From JBOGIG01 sp050742455 (GTDB lineage: Bacteria > Actinomycetota > Acidimicrobiia > Acidimicrobiales > JBOGIG01): a DNA stretch of 64,000 nt. The notes beneath the pieces were generated by a model that was not told the DNA's origin, did no database searches, and saw only the letters and a program-made list of their open reading frames with translations. Position numbers and translations under genes: made by a program. Shown here one piece after another: positions 55,810 to 63,397 of the stretch (its first letter is position 1; each line of letters starts with the position of its first letter). The stretch spans positions 1 through 64,000 of the forward strand of contig JBOGIG010000076.1 of NCBI GenBank assembly GCA_050742455.1. Direction: 5' to 3'.

Positions 55810-56834
55810 CGAGCCAGGGAGGGGAGGAGAGCCTCGGCAATCTGCACGGCATTCAGAGCCGCACCCTTGCGCAGGTTGTCACCGCTTACAAACAGGGACA
55901 GCCCATTGGCCGCACCGTCATCGGGGCGTATCCGACCGACCAGAACCGAGTCCCGCCCAGCCGCTTGCAGAGGGGTGGGTAGATCGACCAGAGCCACCCC
56001 CGGGACATCGGACAGCAATTCGGTGGCTTGAATCGGGCTCAGGGGTGAGGCGAACTCCAGGTTCAGGGCCAGCGAATGTCCTGTGAATACGGGGACACGC
56101 ACACAGGTGGCGGTCACGGCCAGATTGGGTAGGTCGAGAATCTTGCGGCTCTCATTGCGCCACTTCTGCTCTTCGTCGGTCTCGCCCCGGCCGTCGTCAA
56201 CCAGGTTCCCCGCCCACGGAACCACGTTGAAGGCGATGGGAGCGGCGAACTGGATAGCGGCGCCCAGATCCAGGGCCGAGCCGTCAAGGGTGAGGTCCAT
56301 GGCTCTGTCGCCCGCCTTGGCCGCCTGGTCAGCCAACTCGGCCGCACCGGCCCTCCCGGCGCCCGACACCGCCTGATAGGTCGCCACCACCACCCTGGTC
56401 AGCCCGGCAGCGTCGTGCAAGGGCTTGAGAACCGGCATGGCCACCATCGTCGTACAGTTGGGATTGGCCACTATTCCCTTGGGCCTATGGCCCAAGGCGG
56501 CAGAATTCACCTCAGGTACCACCAGGGGCACGTCAGGGTCCATGCGCCAGGCCGACGAATTATCGATCACGATGGCTCCGGCCCCAGCCACCTGGGGAGC
56601 CAGCCACCTCGAGGTCGCTCCCCCGTTGGAGAAGAGCGCCACGTCCAATCCCTCGAAGCTGACTCCTTCGCTCGACTCGACCTCGAGATCCGTGCCCTTC
56701 CATGTCAGGCGACGACCGGCCGACCGGGCCGAGGCGAAGAGGCGGAGATCGTCGACGGGAAAGCTACGCTGCTCCAGAATCGACAGCATGACCGTTCCCA
56801 CCTGGCCGGTGGCCCCGAATACCCCTACTCTCAT
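55806..56834 (-). CDS. asd: Aspartate-semialdehyde dehydrogenase
   Basis: A 342-residue enzyme that reduces aspartyl phosphate to aspartate semialdehyde, on the way to lysine, diaminopimelate, threonine and methionine. The NADP site is VGVFGATGQVGTVMLSILEQ, the catalytic cysteine is in VANPNCTTMVAMPVLKPLHD, and VVATYQAVSGAGRAG is the family signature. The substrate/His region near SLALNLEF and a typical C-terminal helix are present. The partner aspartokinase gene lies 0.8 kb upstream on the same strand, separated by an opposite-strand DNA repair gene. Confidence 0.95.
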   Translation of the reverse strand: MRVGVFGATGQVGTVMLSILEQRSFPVDDLRLFASARSAGRRLTWKGTDLEVESSEGVSFEGLDVALFSNGGATSRWLAPQVAGAGAIVIDNSSAWRMDPDVPLVVPEVNSAALGHRPKGIVANPNCTTMVAMPVLKPLHDAAGLTRVVVATYQAVSGAGRAGAAELADQAAKAGDRAMDLTLDGSALDLGAAIQFAAPIAFNVVPWAGNLVDDGRGETDEEQKWRNESRKILDLPNLAVTATCVRVPVFTGHSLALNLEFASPLSPIQATELLSDVPGVALVDLPTPLQAAGRDSVLVGRIRPDDGAANGLSLFVSGDNLRKGAALNAVQIAEALLPSLAR

Positions 56835-56886
56835 TCCCCCACATTAGGCCGAGGTGGCCTGGCCTCCGGTGAGCCAGACTGGAACC

Positions 56887-57567
56887 GTGAAGCCGTCGAA
56901 CCCTGAGCACCAGCGAGGTCCCAGCTCGGGAGGATCGCCTAGTGACACGGCATTCGACCGGCGGGAACGGCTCAAGGTGGTATATCGCCAGGCCCTGGCC
57001 TGCGTCCGCTGCCCACTGTCCCAGACCCGCAACAAGGTCGTGTTCGGGGCGGGTAACGCCAACGCCGACCTCATGTTCGTCGGCGAGGCTCCGGGCGCCT
57101 CGGAGGACAAGGTGGGGCTCCCGTTCGTGGGGGCGGCCGGCAAGCTGCTCGACGAATTGCTGGGCGGGATCGGGATGGTCCGATCGGACGTGTTCATCGC
57201 CAACGTTCTCAAATGCCGTCCCCCGGGAAATCGCGATCCTCGCCCCGACGAGATCCGGTCCTGTGAGTCCTACCTGCACTCCCAGGTGGCCCTGATCCAG
57301 CCAAAGGTCATCTGCACCCTGGGCAACTTCTCCACCAAGCTCCTGCGAGGCGACCCGACCGGCATCTCCCGCCTCCATGGCCGGGCCGAGCGCCTGGAAC
57401 TCGGTTCATGGGCGGTTACCCTCTTCCCGATCCACCACCCGGCCGCCGCTCTCTACACGCCGTCCTTGCGCCAGACCCTGGCCGCCGACTTCTCCGCACT
57501 GGCCGGGTTACTGGCCGCCCCAGCGTCGGATCAGCCGGCGGGAGGAGACTCGCCGTTCGCGATCTGA
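56887..57567 (+). CDS. Family 4 uracil-DNA glycosylase with iron-sulfur cluster
   Basis: About 226 residues from the GTG at 56887. It removes uracil from DNA. Cluster cysteines are in ALACVRCPLSQTR and in NVLKCRPPGNRDPRPDEIRS followed by CESYL. The catalytic motif is FVGEAPGASEDKVGLPFVGA and the DNA-binding loop is TLFPIHHPAAALYTP. This is the thermophile/actinobacterial type 4 pattern. It lies opposite to, and between, asd and lysC. Confidence 0.93.
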   Translation: MKPSNPEHQRGPSSGGSPSDTAFDRRERLKVVYRQALACVRCPLSQTRNKVVFGAGNANADLMFVGEAPGASEDKVGLPFVGAAGKLLDELLGGIGMVRSDVFIANVLKCRPPGNRDPRPDEIRSCESYLHSQVALIQPKVICTLGNFSTKLLRGDPTGISRLHGRAERLELGSWAVTLFPIHHPAAALYTPSLRQTLAADFSALAGLLAAPASDQPAGGDSPFAI

Positions 57568-57619
57568 AGCCGCTATGGCTCCGGCGCCCCGCGCTCGCCA
57601 CCCCAACCGTCGAAGGTGA

Positions 57620-58831
57620 TCAGCTCAGCTCGAAGGTGGCGTGCAAGGCCTGGACCGCCTTCTCGACATCCTTGATGGACACCACGCATGAGATGCGGAT
57701 GGACGAAGTGGAGATCATCTCGATGTTGATGTCGTTGGCGGCCAGGGTCTCGAACATGGCCGCGGTAACCCCGGGATGGGTTTTCATGCCTGCACCGACC
57801 AACGAAACCCGGGCCACGCCCGCGTCCACGCTGACCTCGGCCCCACCCAGGTCGGGCAGCACCCGACGCGCCACCTCTTCGGATGTGGCCAGGTCTTCTT
57901 TGGGCACCGTGAAGGAGATGTCGGTGGTGTTGTGCACCGAGGTGTTCTGCACGATCATGTCCACGTTCACCTCCCGTTCGGCCAGGGCCCTGAACAGCCG
58001 GGCCGCGATCCCGGGTTGATCGGGCACGCCCCGGACTGTGACCTTGGCCTCGGTGGTGTCATGGGTCACGGCCGAGACAACCGCCTGCTCCATCAAGGCG
58101 TCCTCCTTTTTGACCCAGGTGCCTGGCTCCCAGGTGAAGCTCGATCGGACGTGGAGGTCCACGTCGTGATTGCGGGCGAACTCCACCGAGCGATGGACCA
58201 GGACCCGGCCGCCACTGGATGATATTTCAAGCATCTCCTCGAACGAGACGACGGGTATGCGCCGGGCCTCGGGGACGACCCTGGGGTCGGCGGTGAACAC
58301 CCCCGACACATCGGTGTAAATCTCGCATACCTGGGCTCCCAGCGCCGCGGCCAAGGCCACCGCTGTGGTGTCCGAACCGCCCCGACCCAAGGTGGTGATG
58401 TCCCGACCCTCCGATACGCCCTGGAAACCAGCCACAACGGGAACCTGGCCCTGGCCGAGAGCCAGGCGCAGCCGATCCCCCTTGACTTCGATGATCTTGG
58501 CCCTGGTGTGGACCGGGTCGGTGATGATCCCGGCCTGGCTCCCGGTGAATGAGGCGGCGGGCACGCCAAGATCGGCCAGGGCCATACACAACAGGGCCAT
58601 CGACACCCGCTCGCCCGAGGTGAGCAGCATGTCCAGCTCCCGACCGGGCTGGGTGGCGCTGACGTCATTGGCCAGGCGGATCAGGTCGTCGGTGCTCTTG
58701 CCCATGGCCGACACCACCACCACCACCTGGTCGCCCCGTCTCACAGTACGAGCCACATGATCTGCCACGGCCCGGATCCGATCGGCATCGCCGACGGAGG
58801 TTCCTCCGAACTTCTGCACCAGCAGGCTCAC
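57620..58831 (-). CDS. lysC: Aspartate kinase
   Basis: A 403-residue enzyme that phosphorylates aspartate, the first step of the aspartate family of amino acids. The kinase domain starts VQKFGGTSVGDADRIRAVAD and has FQGVSEGRDITTLGRGGSDT with the substrate-binding residues. Two ACT domains follow (VTVRGVPDQPGIAARLFRAL and ISTSSIRISCVVSI), the site of feedback control by lysine or threonine. In related actinobacteria an internal start makes a separate regulatory subunit; this cannot be judged here. The start is GTG. Confidence 0.96.
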   Translation of the reverse strand: MSLLVQKFGGTSVGDADRIRAVADHVARTVRRGDQVVVVVSAMGKSTDDLIRLANDVSATQPGRELDMLLTSGERVSMALLCMALADLGVPAASFTGSQAGIITDPVHTRAKIIEVKGDRLRLALGQGQVPVVAGFQGVSEGRDITTLGRGGSDTTAVALAAALGAQVCEIYTDVSGVFTADPRVVPEARRIPVVSFEEMLEISSSGGRVLVHRSVEFARNHDVDLHVRSSFTWEPGTWVKKEDALMEQAVVSAVTHDTTEAKVTVRGVPDQPGIAARLFRALAEREVNVDMIVQNTSVHNTTDISFTVPKEDLATSEEVARRVLPDLGGAEVSVDAGVARVSLVGAGMKTHPGVTAAMFETLAANDINIEMISTSSIRISCVVSIKDVEKAVQALHATFELS

Positions 58832-58855
58832 GCCCCAGACCCTACCGTCCCCCGG

Positions 58856-60010
58856 TCAGTGGCCGGAGAGTTGGCCAAGCGTCACATTTACGGTTCGATT
58901 GGCTCCAGAGGAATCGGTGATAGCCACCTTGACCACTTGCCCCGGTTTGAGTTCGGCCAACAAATCGGACAGCTCAGAGGTGGTCTTGACCGCCTTGCCG
59001 TTCACCGACAGGATGACGTCGCCGACCTTGATGCCGGCCTTGGCCGCCCCCTGGTTGGGCAGGACGCTGCGCACGATCACCCCGGCGGGCTGGCCGTTCT
59101 GGTCGAAACCGGTGGCCACAACGACGCCGAGTGCGGCGCGACCGGAGTTCGTGACCTTGCCCGAGGCCACCAGCTGCGAGGCGATGAGCTTGACCGTGTT
59201 GGACGCGATGGCAAAGCCGATGCCGGGTGCGGCGCCGCCTCCCAGCTGGGCGGTGGTCGCCACCAGGGTGGGAATGCCGATCACCTGACCGGCGATGTCG
59301 ACGAGCGCGCCCCCGCTGTTGCCCGGATTGATCGAGGCGCTGGTCTGCACGGTGTCCGGCAGGGTCACGCCGTTGCGTCCCTCGCTCACGGTGCGACCCA
59401 CGGCCGACACGATCCCACTCGTAACGCTGGACTGCAGACCCAGCGGGTTGCCCACAGCCAGGGTGATCTGTCCCACCTGGAGGAGGGAGGAGTCGGCGAA
59501 CTTGGCCGGAACCAGCCCCGTGGCTCCCGTCACCTTGATCACGGCCAGGTCGTCGGGGGCAAAAGCTCCGACCAGCGTGGCCGGGAAGGTGTGGCCGTTG
59601 GGGGTGGTGACGGTGAAGGTGGAATGCCCGGCCACCACATGATTGTTGGTGACGATGTCGCCCTTGTTGTCATAGACGATGCCCGATCCCAAGTCGGTGT
59701 TGGTTGAGATCTCGACCACCGACGGTCGCACCTTGGTCACCACGGCTTCGTAGGCACTCTGGAGGGCCAGGGCCCCCGATGTTCCTGATAGGGCTGGGGC
59801 TGTGGTCGTGGGGACCGATCCGCCGGCCGGGGCCGGCGCGGTGGTGGAGGAGTGACTCGAAGCGGCAGAGGGCGTGGACGAACAGGCCGCGGCTACCACG
59901 CTCAGTACCACCAGGCTGGTCAGGGCCAGGCTTCGCCTGGACCTTCTCGAACGAGCCGGGGGCAAACCATCCGAGGATGGGCCAGACGGCCGGGCGGGAA
60001 CTTGTCGCAC
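58856..60010 (-). CDS. HtrA/DegP-type serine protease lipoprotein with PDZ domain
   Basis: About 384 residues from a GTG at 60010; the long frame to 60463 runs antisense to the cyclophilin gene. The signal peptide ends in VVAAACSS, a lipobox. The protease triad is intact: VTNNHVVAGH, FAPDDLAVIKV and SASINPGNSGGALVD. One PDZ domain ends the protein (GIKVGDVILSVNGKAVKTTS). It should act outside the membrane in quality control of folded proteins. The linker after the lipobox is Ser/Thr/Pro-rich. The start codon is uncertain because no clear ribosome binding site is seen. Confidence 0.9.
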   Translation of the reverse strand: MRQVPARPSGPSSDGLPPARSRRSRRSLALTSLVVLSVVAAACSSTPSAASSHSSTTAPAPAGGSVPTTTAPALSGTSGALALQSAYEAVVTKVRPSVVEISTNTDLGSGIVYDNKGDIVTNNHVVAGHSTFTVTTPNGHTFPATLVGAFAPDDLAVIKVTGATGLVPAKFADSSLLQVGQITLAVGNPLGLQSSVTSGIVSAVGRTVSEGRNGVTLPDTVQTSASINPGNSGGALVDIAGQVIGIPTLVATTAQLGGGAAPGIGFAIASNTVKLIASQLVASGKVTNSGRAALGVVVATGFDQNGQPAGVIVRSVLPNQGAAKAGIKVGDVILSVNGKAVKTTSELSDLLAELKPGQVVKVAITDSSGANRTVNVTLGQLSGH

Positions 60011-60134
60011 GTGGATTGATATCTCCAGCCCCGCCACTGGTGAAACATGGCACACGGAATCCGGACCAGGGGTGAAACCTGGCCTGCCAGGCCGGGATGC
60101 GAGCAGGCGGGACCGTCCGATAGCGTGGGGTCCC

Positions 60135-60926
60135 GTGCCCACACCGAAGCGAGAACGCAAGAAGGCCGGGAAGATGGCGCGGCGGGCACAGTTGGAAGCC
60201 GCCCGGCGCCGTAAGGCCCGCCGCAGCCAGGGCGTGACCCTTGGGGTGATCGTGATCATCGCCGTGGTGATCGTCATCCTGGTGACCCAGGGGGGTTCGG
60301 GCAAGTCGAAATCAGCCGCTTCGTCCACGACCACCACGCCCAAGTCCACCACGACCAGCGCGGCCCCCACCGCCGTTGCCCCAACGTGTCCCAAGATCGA
60401 CGGAACCTCACCGCAGGAACGCAAATTCACCGCCGCCCCTCCCGTATGCATCAACCCGGCCAAGCACTACACGGCCAACGTCACAACCGACGTGGGCAGC
60501 TTCGTGATCTCACTCGACTCGGCGGCCGCGCCCAAGACGGTGAACAACTTTGTCTTTCTGGCCCGGTATCACTACTACGACGGGGTCATCTTCCACCGCG
60601 TCATCCCCGGCTTTGTCGTTCAGGGTGGGGATCCGACCGGCACGGGCCAGGGTGGTCCGGGCTATAAGTTCGCCGACGAGCTGCCCAAGGCCGGGGCCTA
60701 CAAGATCGGTTCCGTGGCCATGGCCAACTCCGGGCCCAATACCAACGGGAGCCAGTTCTTCATAATCACCGGTTCCCAGGGCACCGCTCTTCCGCCCAAG
60801 TACTCGCTGTTCGGTCAGGTCACATCGGGTATGAGTGTGGTGAGCAAGATCGAAAAGGATGGTTCGGCCTCGGGCACACCCACGGTGACCCACAAGATGA
60901 TCAAGGTCACAATCACCCAGTCCTGA
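60135..60926 (+). CDS. Membrane-anchored cyclophilin peptidyl-prolyl isomerase
   Basis: From the GTG at 60135 the product has 263 residues. A Lys/Arg-rich start is followed by a membrane span (VTLGVIVIIAVVIVILVTQ) and a Ser/Thr-rich linker. The cyclophilin domain contains FVFLARYHYYDGVIFHRVIP, GFVVQGGDPTGTGQGGPGY and MANSGPNTNGSQFFIITGSQ. The catalytic Arg and the FFI motif are present. It probably helps fold exported proteins. It is divergent from the HtrA gene, another extracytoplasmic folding factor, by 124 bp. A second cyclophilin gene follows. Confidence 0.92.
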   Translation: MPTPKRERKKAGKMARRAQLEAARRRKARRSQGVTLGVIVIIAVVIVILVTQGGSGKSKSAASSTTTTPKSTTTSAAPTAVAPTCPKIDGTSPQERKFTAAPPVCINPAKHYTANVTTDVGSFVISLDSAAAPKTVNNFVFLARYHYYDGVIFHRVIPGFVVQGGDPTGTGQGGPGYKFADELPKAGAYKIGSVAMANSGPNTNGSQFFIITGSQGTALPPKYSLFGQVTSGMSVVSKIEKDGSASGTPTVTHKMIKVTITQS

Positions 60927-60983
60927 GAGTTACACCGTCCTGAGAGCTACCCAGTCTCAAGAGTCGCCCAGTCTTGAGCCAAC
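60916..60983. repeat. 17-bp degenerate tandem repeat, four copies, at the cyclophilin gene end
   Basis: Units such as CCCAGTCCTGAGAGTTA, CACCGTCCTGAGAGCTA, CCCAGTCTCAAGAGTCG and CCCAGTCTTGAGCCAAC run from the last codons of the first cyclophilin gene into the intergenic gap. The stop codon is in the first unit. Confidence 0.85.
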
Positions 60984-61035
60984 CAAGTCGAACAATCAGC
61001 CAACTTCAGCCTATTTTGCGAAAGAGAGCGTTTCC

Positions 61036-61590
61036 ATGACCTCACCGTGTCCCGCTGCCGACGGCTCCTCGCCCCGTACCCAGAAGTTTGACGGTCCGCC
61101 ACCCCTATGCATCGATGCCTCGGTGGCCTATACGGCCGAAATGACTACATCCATGGGGACCATGACCATCGCCCTGGACGCCCTGGCCGCCCCCAACACC
61201 GTCAACAGCTTCGTCTTCCTGGCCCGCTACCACTACTTCGAGGGCATCGTCTTTCACCGCATCATCCCCGGTTTCGTCCTCCAGGGTGGCGACCCGACCG
61301 GGACCGGTACGGGCGGCCCGGGATACCGTTTTGACGACGAACTGCCCAGCCCGGGACGCTACGAGCTGGGCTCGTTGGCCATGGCCAACTCCGGCCCCAA
61401 CACCAACGGGAGCCAGTTCTTCGTCATCAGCGGACCCGATGGCATGCGCCTGCCCCCCCAGTACTCCCTGTTCGGCAAGGTAGTAGCCGGACTGGACGTG
61501 GTGTCGGCCATCGACGCGGTTGGAAGCCGCTCGGGAAAGCCGAGCCATAAGGTGACGATCGACTCGGTCACCATCAGCCCTGCCGACTGA
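61036..61590 (+). CDS. Soluble cyclophilin peptidyl-prolyl isomerase
   Basis: A 184-residue protein made almost entirely of a cyclophilin domain. It has FVFLARYHYFEGIVFHRIIP, GFVLQGGDPTGTGTGGPGYR and MANSGPNTNGSQFFVISGPD. It is very similar to the domain of the upstream gene but lacks the membrane anchor, so the pair looks like a tandem duplication with one copy cytoplasmic. Both share the lead-in pattern RxQKFxxxPPLCI before the domain, which supports common descent. Confidence 0.93.
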   Translation: MTSPCPAADGSSPRTQKFDGPPPLCIDASVAYTAEMTTSMGTMTIALDALAAPNTVNSFVFLARYHYFEGIVFHRIIPGFVLQGGDPTGTGTGGPGYRFDDELPSPGRYELGSLAMANSGPNTNGSQFFVISGPDGMRLPPQYSLFGKVVAGLDVVSAIDAVGSRSGKPSHKVTIDSVTISPAD

Positions 61591-61611
61591 GCCCGGGCTC
61601 GACCACCTGGC

Positions 61612-62436
61612 TCAATCGGAGCGCTGCAGGACCTCCAGCCCGGCGCGCTCGCCGTCCACGAAGACCTGGACCTGGCCTGCCCCCCGGGCCTTCCAGGTGC
61701 CATCGGACTCCCGGATGAGCGCAGTGGCCTCGTCTATCCCCACCACCGGCAAGCCTCGGGAGGCCAGATTCAAGGTGCGGTGGCGGCGCTCTTCGGAGAA
61801 GGCGGCAAAATGCGGGATGATGGCCAACTGCTCGATCAGTCCCAGCCCCAGGGTAAAGGCGCCTCCACGGGGGTCGACCATGGGATCGGTGAGCACCATG
61901 GCGCCGGCCGAAGAACCGGCCACCACCGCTCCCGATCTCCACGCCTCCATGAGGGCCTGCCAGGTCGGAGTGGCCTTGAGCACGCTGCGCAAATGGAGTG
62001 GCGAGCCCCCGGTCAGGTAGATGAACCGGGCCGATCGAACGACCTCGGCCACCCCGGGGTCCTCGGCCTCGGAACGGGCCAGCACCATCAGGCCGTTGAC
62101 CGCCACACCAAATTGGGCGAACCACTTGCGCGCCGTATCCACGGCACGACCGGGATTCTCGTAGGCCGCTGCGGTGGGCAGGACCACCACCTCGGATCCA
62201 CCGACCGCGGCCAACTCTGCATCGAAGTCGCATCCCGGGCCGAACTCTGCTCCGCCCACCAGAGCCACGATCCCAGCGCTGGCAGTGACATCAGGGCCAA
62301 TCTGGCCCTCCGATGACAGCCCTTGGCCCTCGGACAGCAGGTCTTGGCCCTCGGGCGACATGGCCATGACCCTAATACGCGGTGCACGGCGCGGCGGAGC
62401 CGGCGCGGTAGGCAGTTGAGCACTCAGGGCGGCCAC
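61612..62436 (-). CDS. Peptidase S51 / cyanophycinase-like protein
   Basis: A 274-residue protein. The core starts near residue 52 (ASAGIVALVGGAEFGPG). The nucleophile elbow is AVVAGSSAGAMVLTDPM with the catalytic Ser, followed by LGLGLIEQLAIIPHFAAFSE. This matches the S51 group (dipeptidase E and cyanophycinase). The first 50 residues are Pro/Arg-rich with a triplicated SEGQ and are not conserved; the true start may be one of the ATGs near 62361-62367. No cyanophycin synthetase gene is in view, so cyanophycin as the substrate is only one possibility. Confidence 0.83.
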   Translation of the reverse strand: MAALSAQLPTAPAPPRRAPRIRVMAMSPEGQDLLSEGQGLSSEGQIGPDVTASAGIVALVGGAEFGPGCDFDAELAAVGGSEVVVLPTAAAYENPGRAVDTARKWFAQFGVAVNGLMVLARSEAEDPGVAEVVRSARFIYLTGGSPLHLRSVLKATPTWQALMEAWRSGAVVAGSSAGAMVLTDPMVDPRGGAFTLGLGLIEQLAIIPHFAAFSEERRHRTLNLASRGLPVVGIDEATALIRESDGTWKARGAGQVQVFVDGERAGLEVLQRSD

Positions 62437-62453
62437 CGGTAGCCTTCCGGCCC

Positions 62454-63308
62454 ATGGAAATCAAACGGTTGGGAATTCTGGGGTCGGGCATCATGGGTTC
62501 GGGGATGGCCGAGTGTGCCGCCGTTCACGGCTTTGAGGTAGTGCTCCGTTCCCGCCAACAAAACAGTGCCGACGCCATGATGGCCGCCCTGGAGAAGTCC
62601 CTGGCCAAGCAAGTCGAGCGCTCCAAACTGAGCGAGGAAGAGAGCCAGGCCGCCCTGGGACGGGTGAGGGCCACGGCCAAGCTGGACGACCTGGCTACAT
62701 GCGACCTGGTGATCGAGTCGGTCGTGGAAGACCTCGACGTCAAGAAGCATTTATTCAACGAGCTGGATCGGATCTGCAAGCCCGAAGCCATCCTGGCCAC
62801 CAACACCTCGACTCTGGCCGTCATCGACATGGCCATGGAGACCAGCCGGCCCGACCGGGTGTGCGGCATCCATTTCTTCAATCCAGCGCCGGTCATGGCC
62901 CTGGTGGAGATCGTGGAACCGCTCACGGCCAGCTCCGAGACCCTCGAAGCAGCCCACGCCTTCGCGACCCAGTGCGGCAAGACGCCGGTGAGGGTCAAGG
63001 ACCAGGCCGGGTTCATCGTCAATGCCCTTCTCTTTCCCTACCTGAACAACGCAGTGCGCCTCCTGCAGACGGGTGTGGCCGATGCCGAGGGCATCGATGC
63101 GGCCATGAAGGGCGGCTGTGGCTTCCCCATGGGGCCTTTGGCCCTGCTCGACCTGGTCGGGCTGGACACCAGTGTGGCCATTCTCGATGCCCTCTACAAC
63201 GAGTTTCGGGACCCCAACTACGCCGCCGTTCCCGAGATGCGCCGGATGGTCTCCGCGGGCCGATTGGGCCGCAAGTCCGGCCAGGGCTTCTACGATTACC
63301 GGCGATAG
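62454..63308 (+). CDS. fadB2: 3-hydroxybutyryl-CoA dehydrogenase
   Basis: A 284-residue soluble dehydrogenase. The NAD site is LGILGSGIMGSGMAECAAVH. The 3-hydroxyacyl-CoA dehydrogenase signature appears as HFFNPAPVMALVEIVEPLTA, with FIVNALLFPYLNNAVRLLQT and the C-terminal GLDTSVAILDALYNEF. It interconverts acetoacetyl-CoA and 3-hydroxybutyryl-CoA. The following mutase gene, of the ethylmalonyl-CoA mutase type, suggests a role in the ethylmalonyl-CoA pathway or in butyrate/PHB metabolism. A perfect hairpin overlaps its stop codon. Confidence 0.93.
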   Translation: MEIKRLGILGSGIMGSGMAECAAVHGFEVVLRSRQQNSADAMMAALEKSLAKQVERSKLSEEESQAALGRVRATAKLDDLATCDLVIESVVEDLDVKKHLFNELDRICKPEAILATNTSTLAVIDMAMETSRPDRVCGIHFFNPAPVMALVEIVEPLTASSETLEAAHAFATQCGKTPVRVKDQAGFIVNALLFPYLNNAVRLLQTGVADAEGIDAAMKGGCGFPMGPLALLDLVGLDTSVAILDALYNEFRDPNYAAVPEMRRMVSAGRLGRKSGQGFYDYRR

Positions 63309-63319
63309 CCGGTAATCGT
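63292..63319 (+). terminator. Perfect 12-bp hairpin overlapping the fadB2 stop codon
   Basis: ACGATTACCGGC, loop GATA, GCCGGTAATCGT. The TAG stop (63306-63308) lies in the loop/stem junction. There is no T-run afterwards, so it may be a high-GC type terminator or an attenuating structure between fadB2 and the mutase. Confidence 0.6.
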
Positions 63320-63397
63320 TGGGGACGGGCAGGATATCCTGGTCGCCCCCAGTGGATCGATCTTGACCGGCGAGCTGGATAACGGGAGGGCTCGGAT

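Noticed and set aside
59874..60134. Longer N-terminus of the first cyclophilin
   Set aside because: It would lie antisense to the HtrA signal peptide region. The GTG at 60135 gives a normal basic-membrane anchor start.
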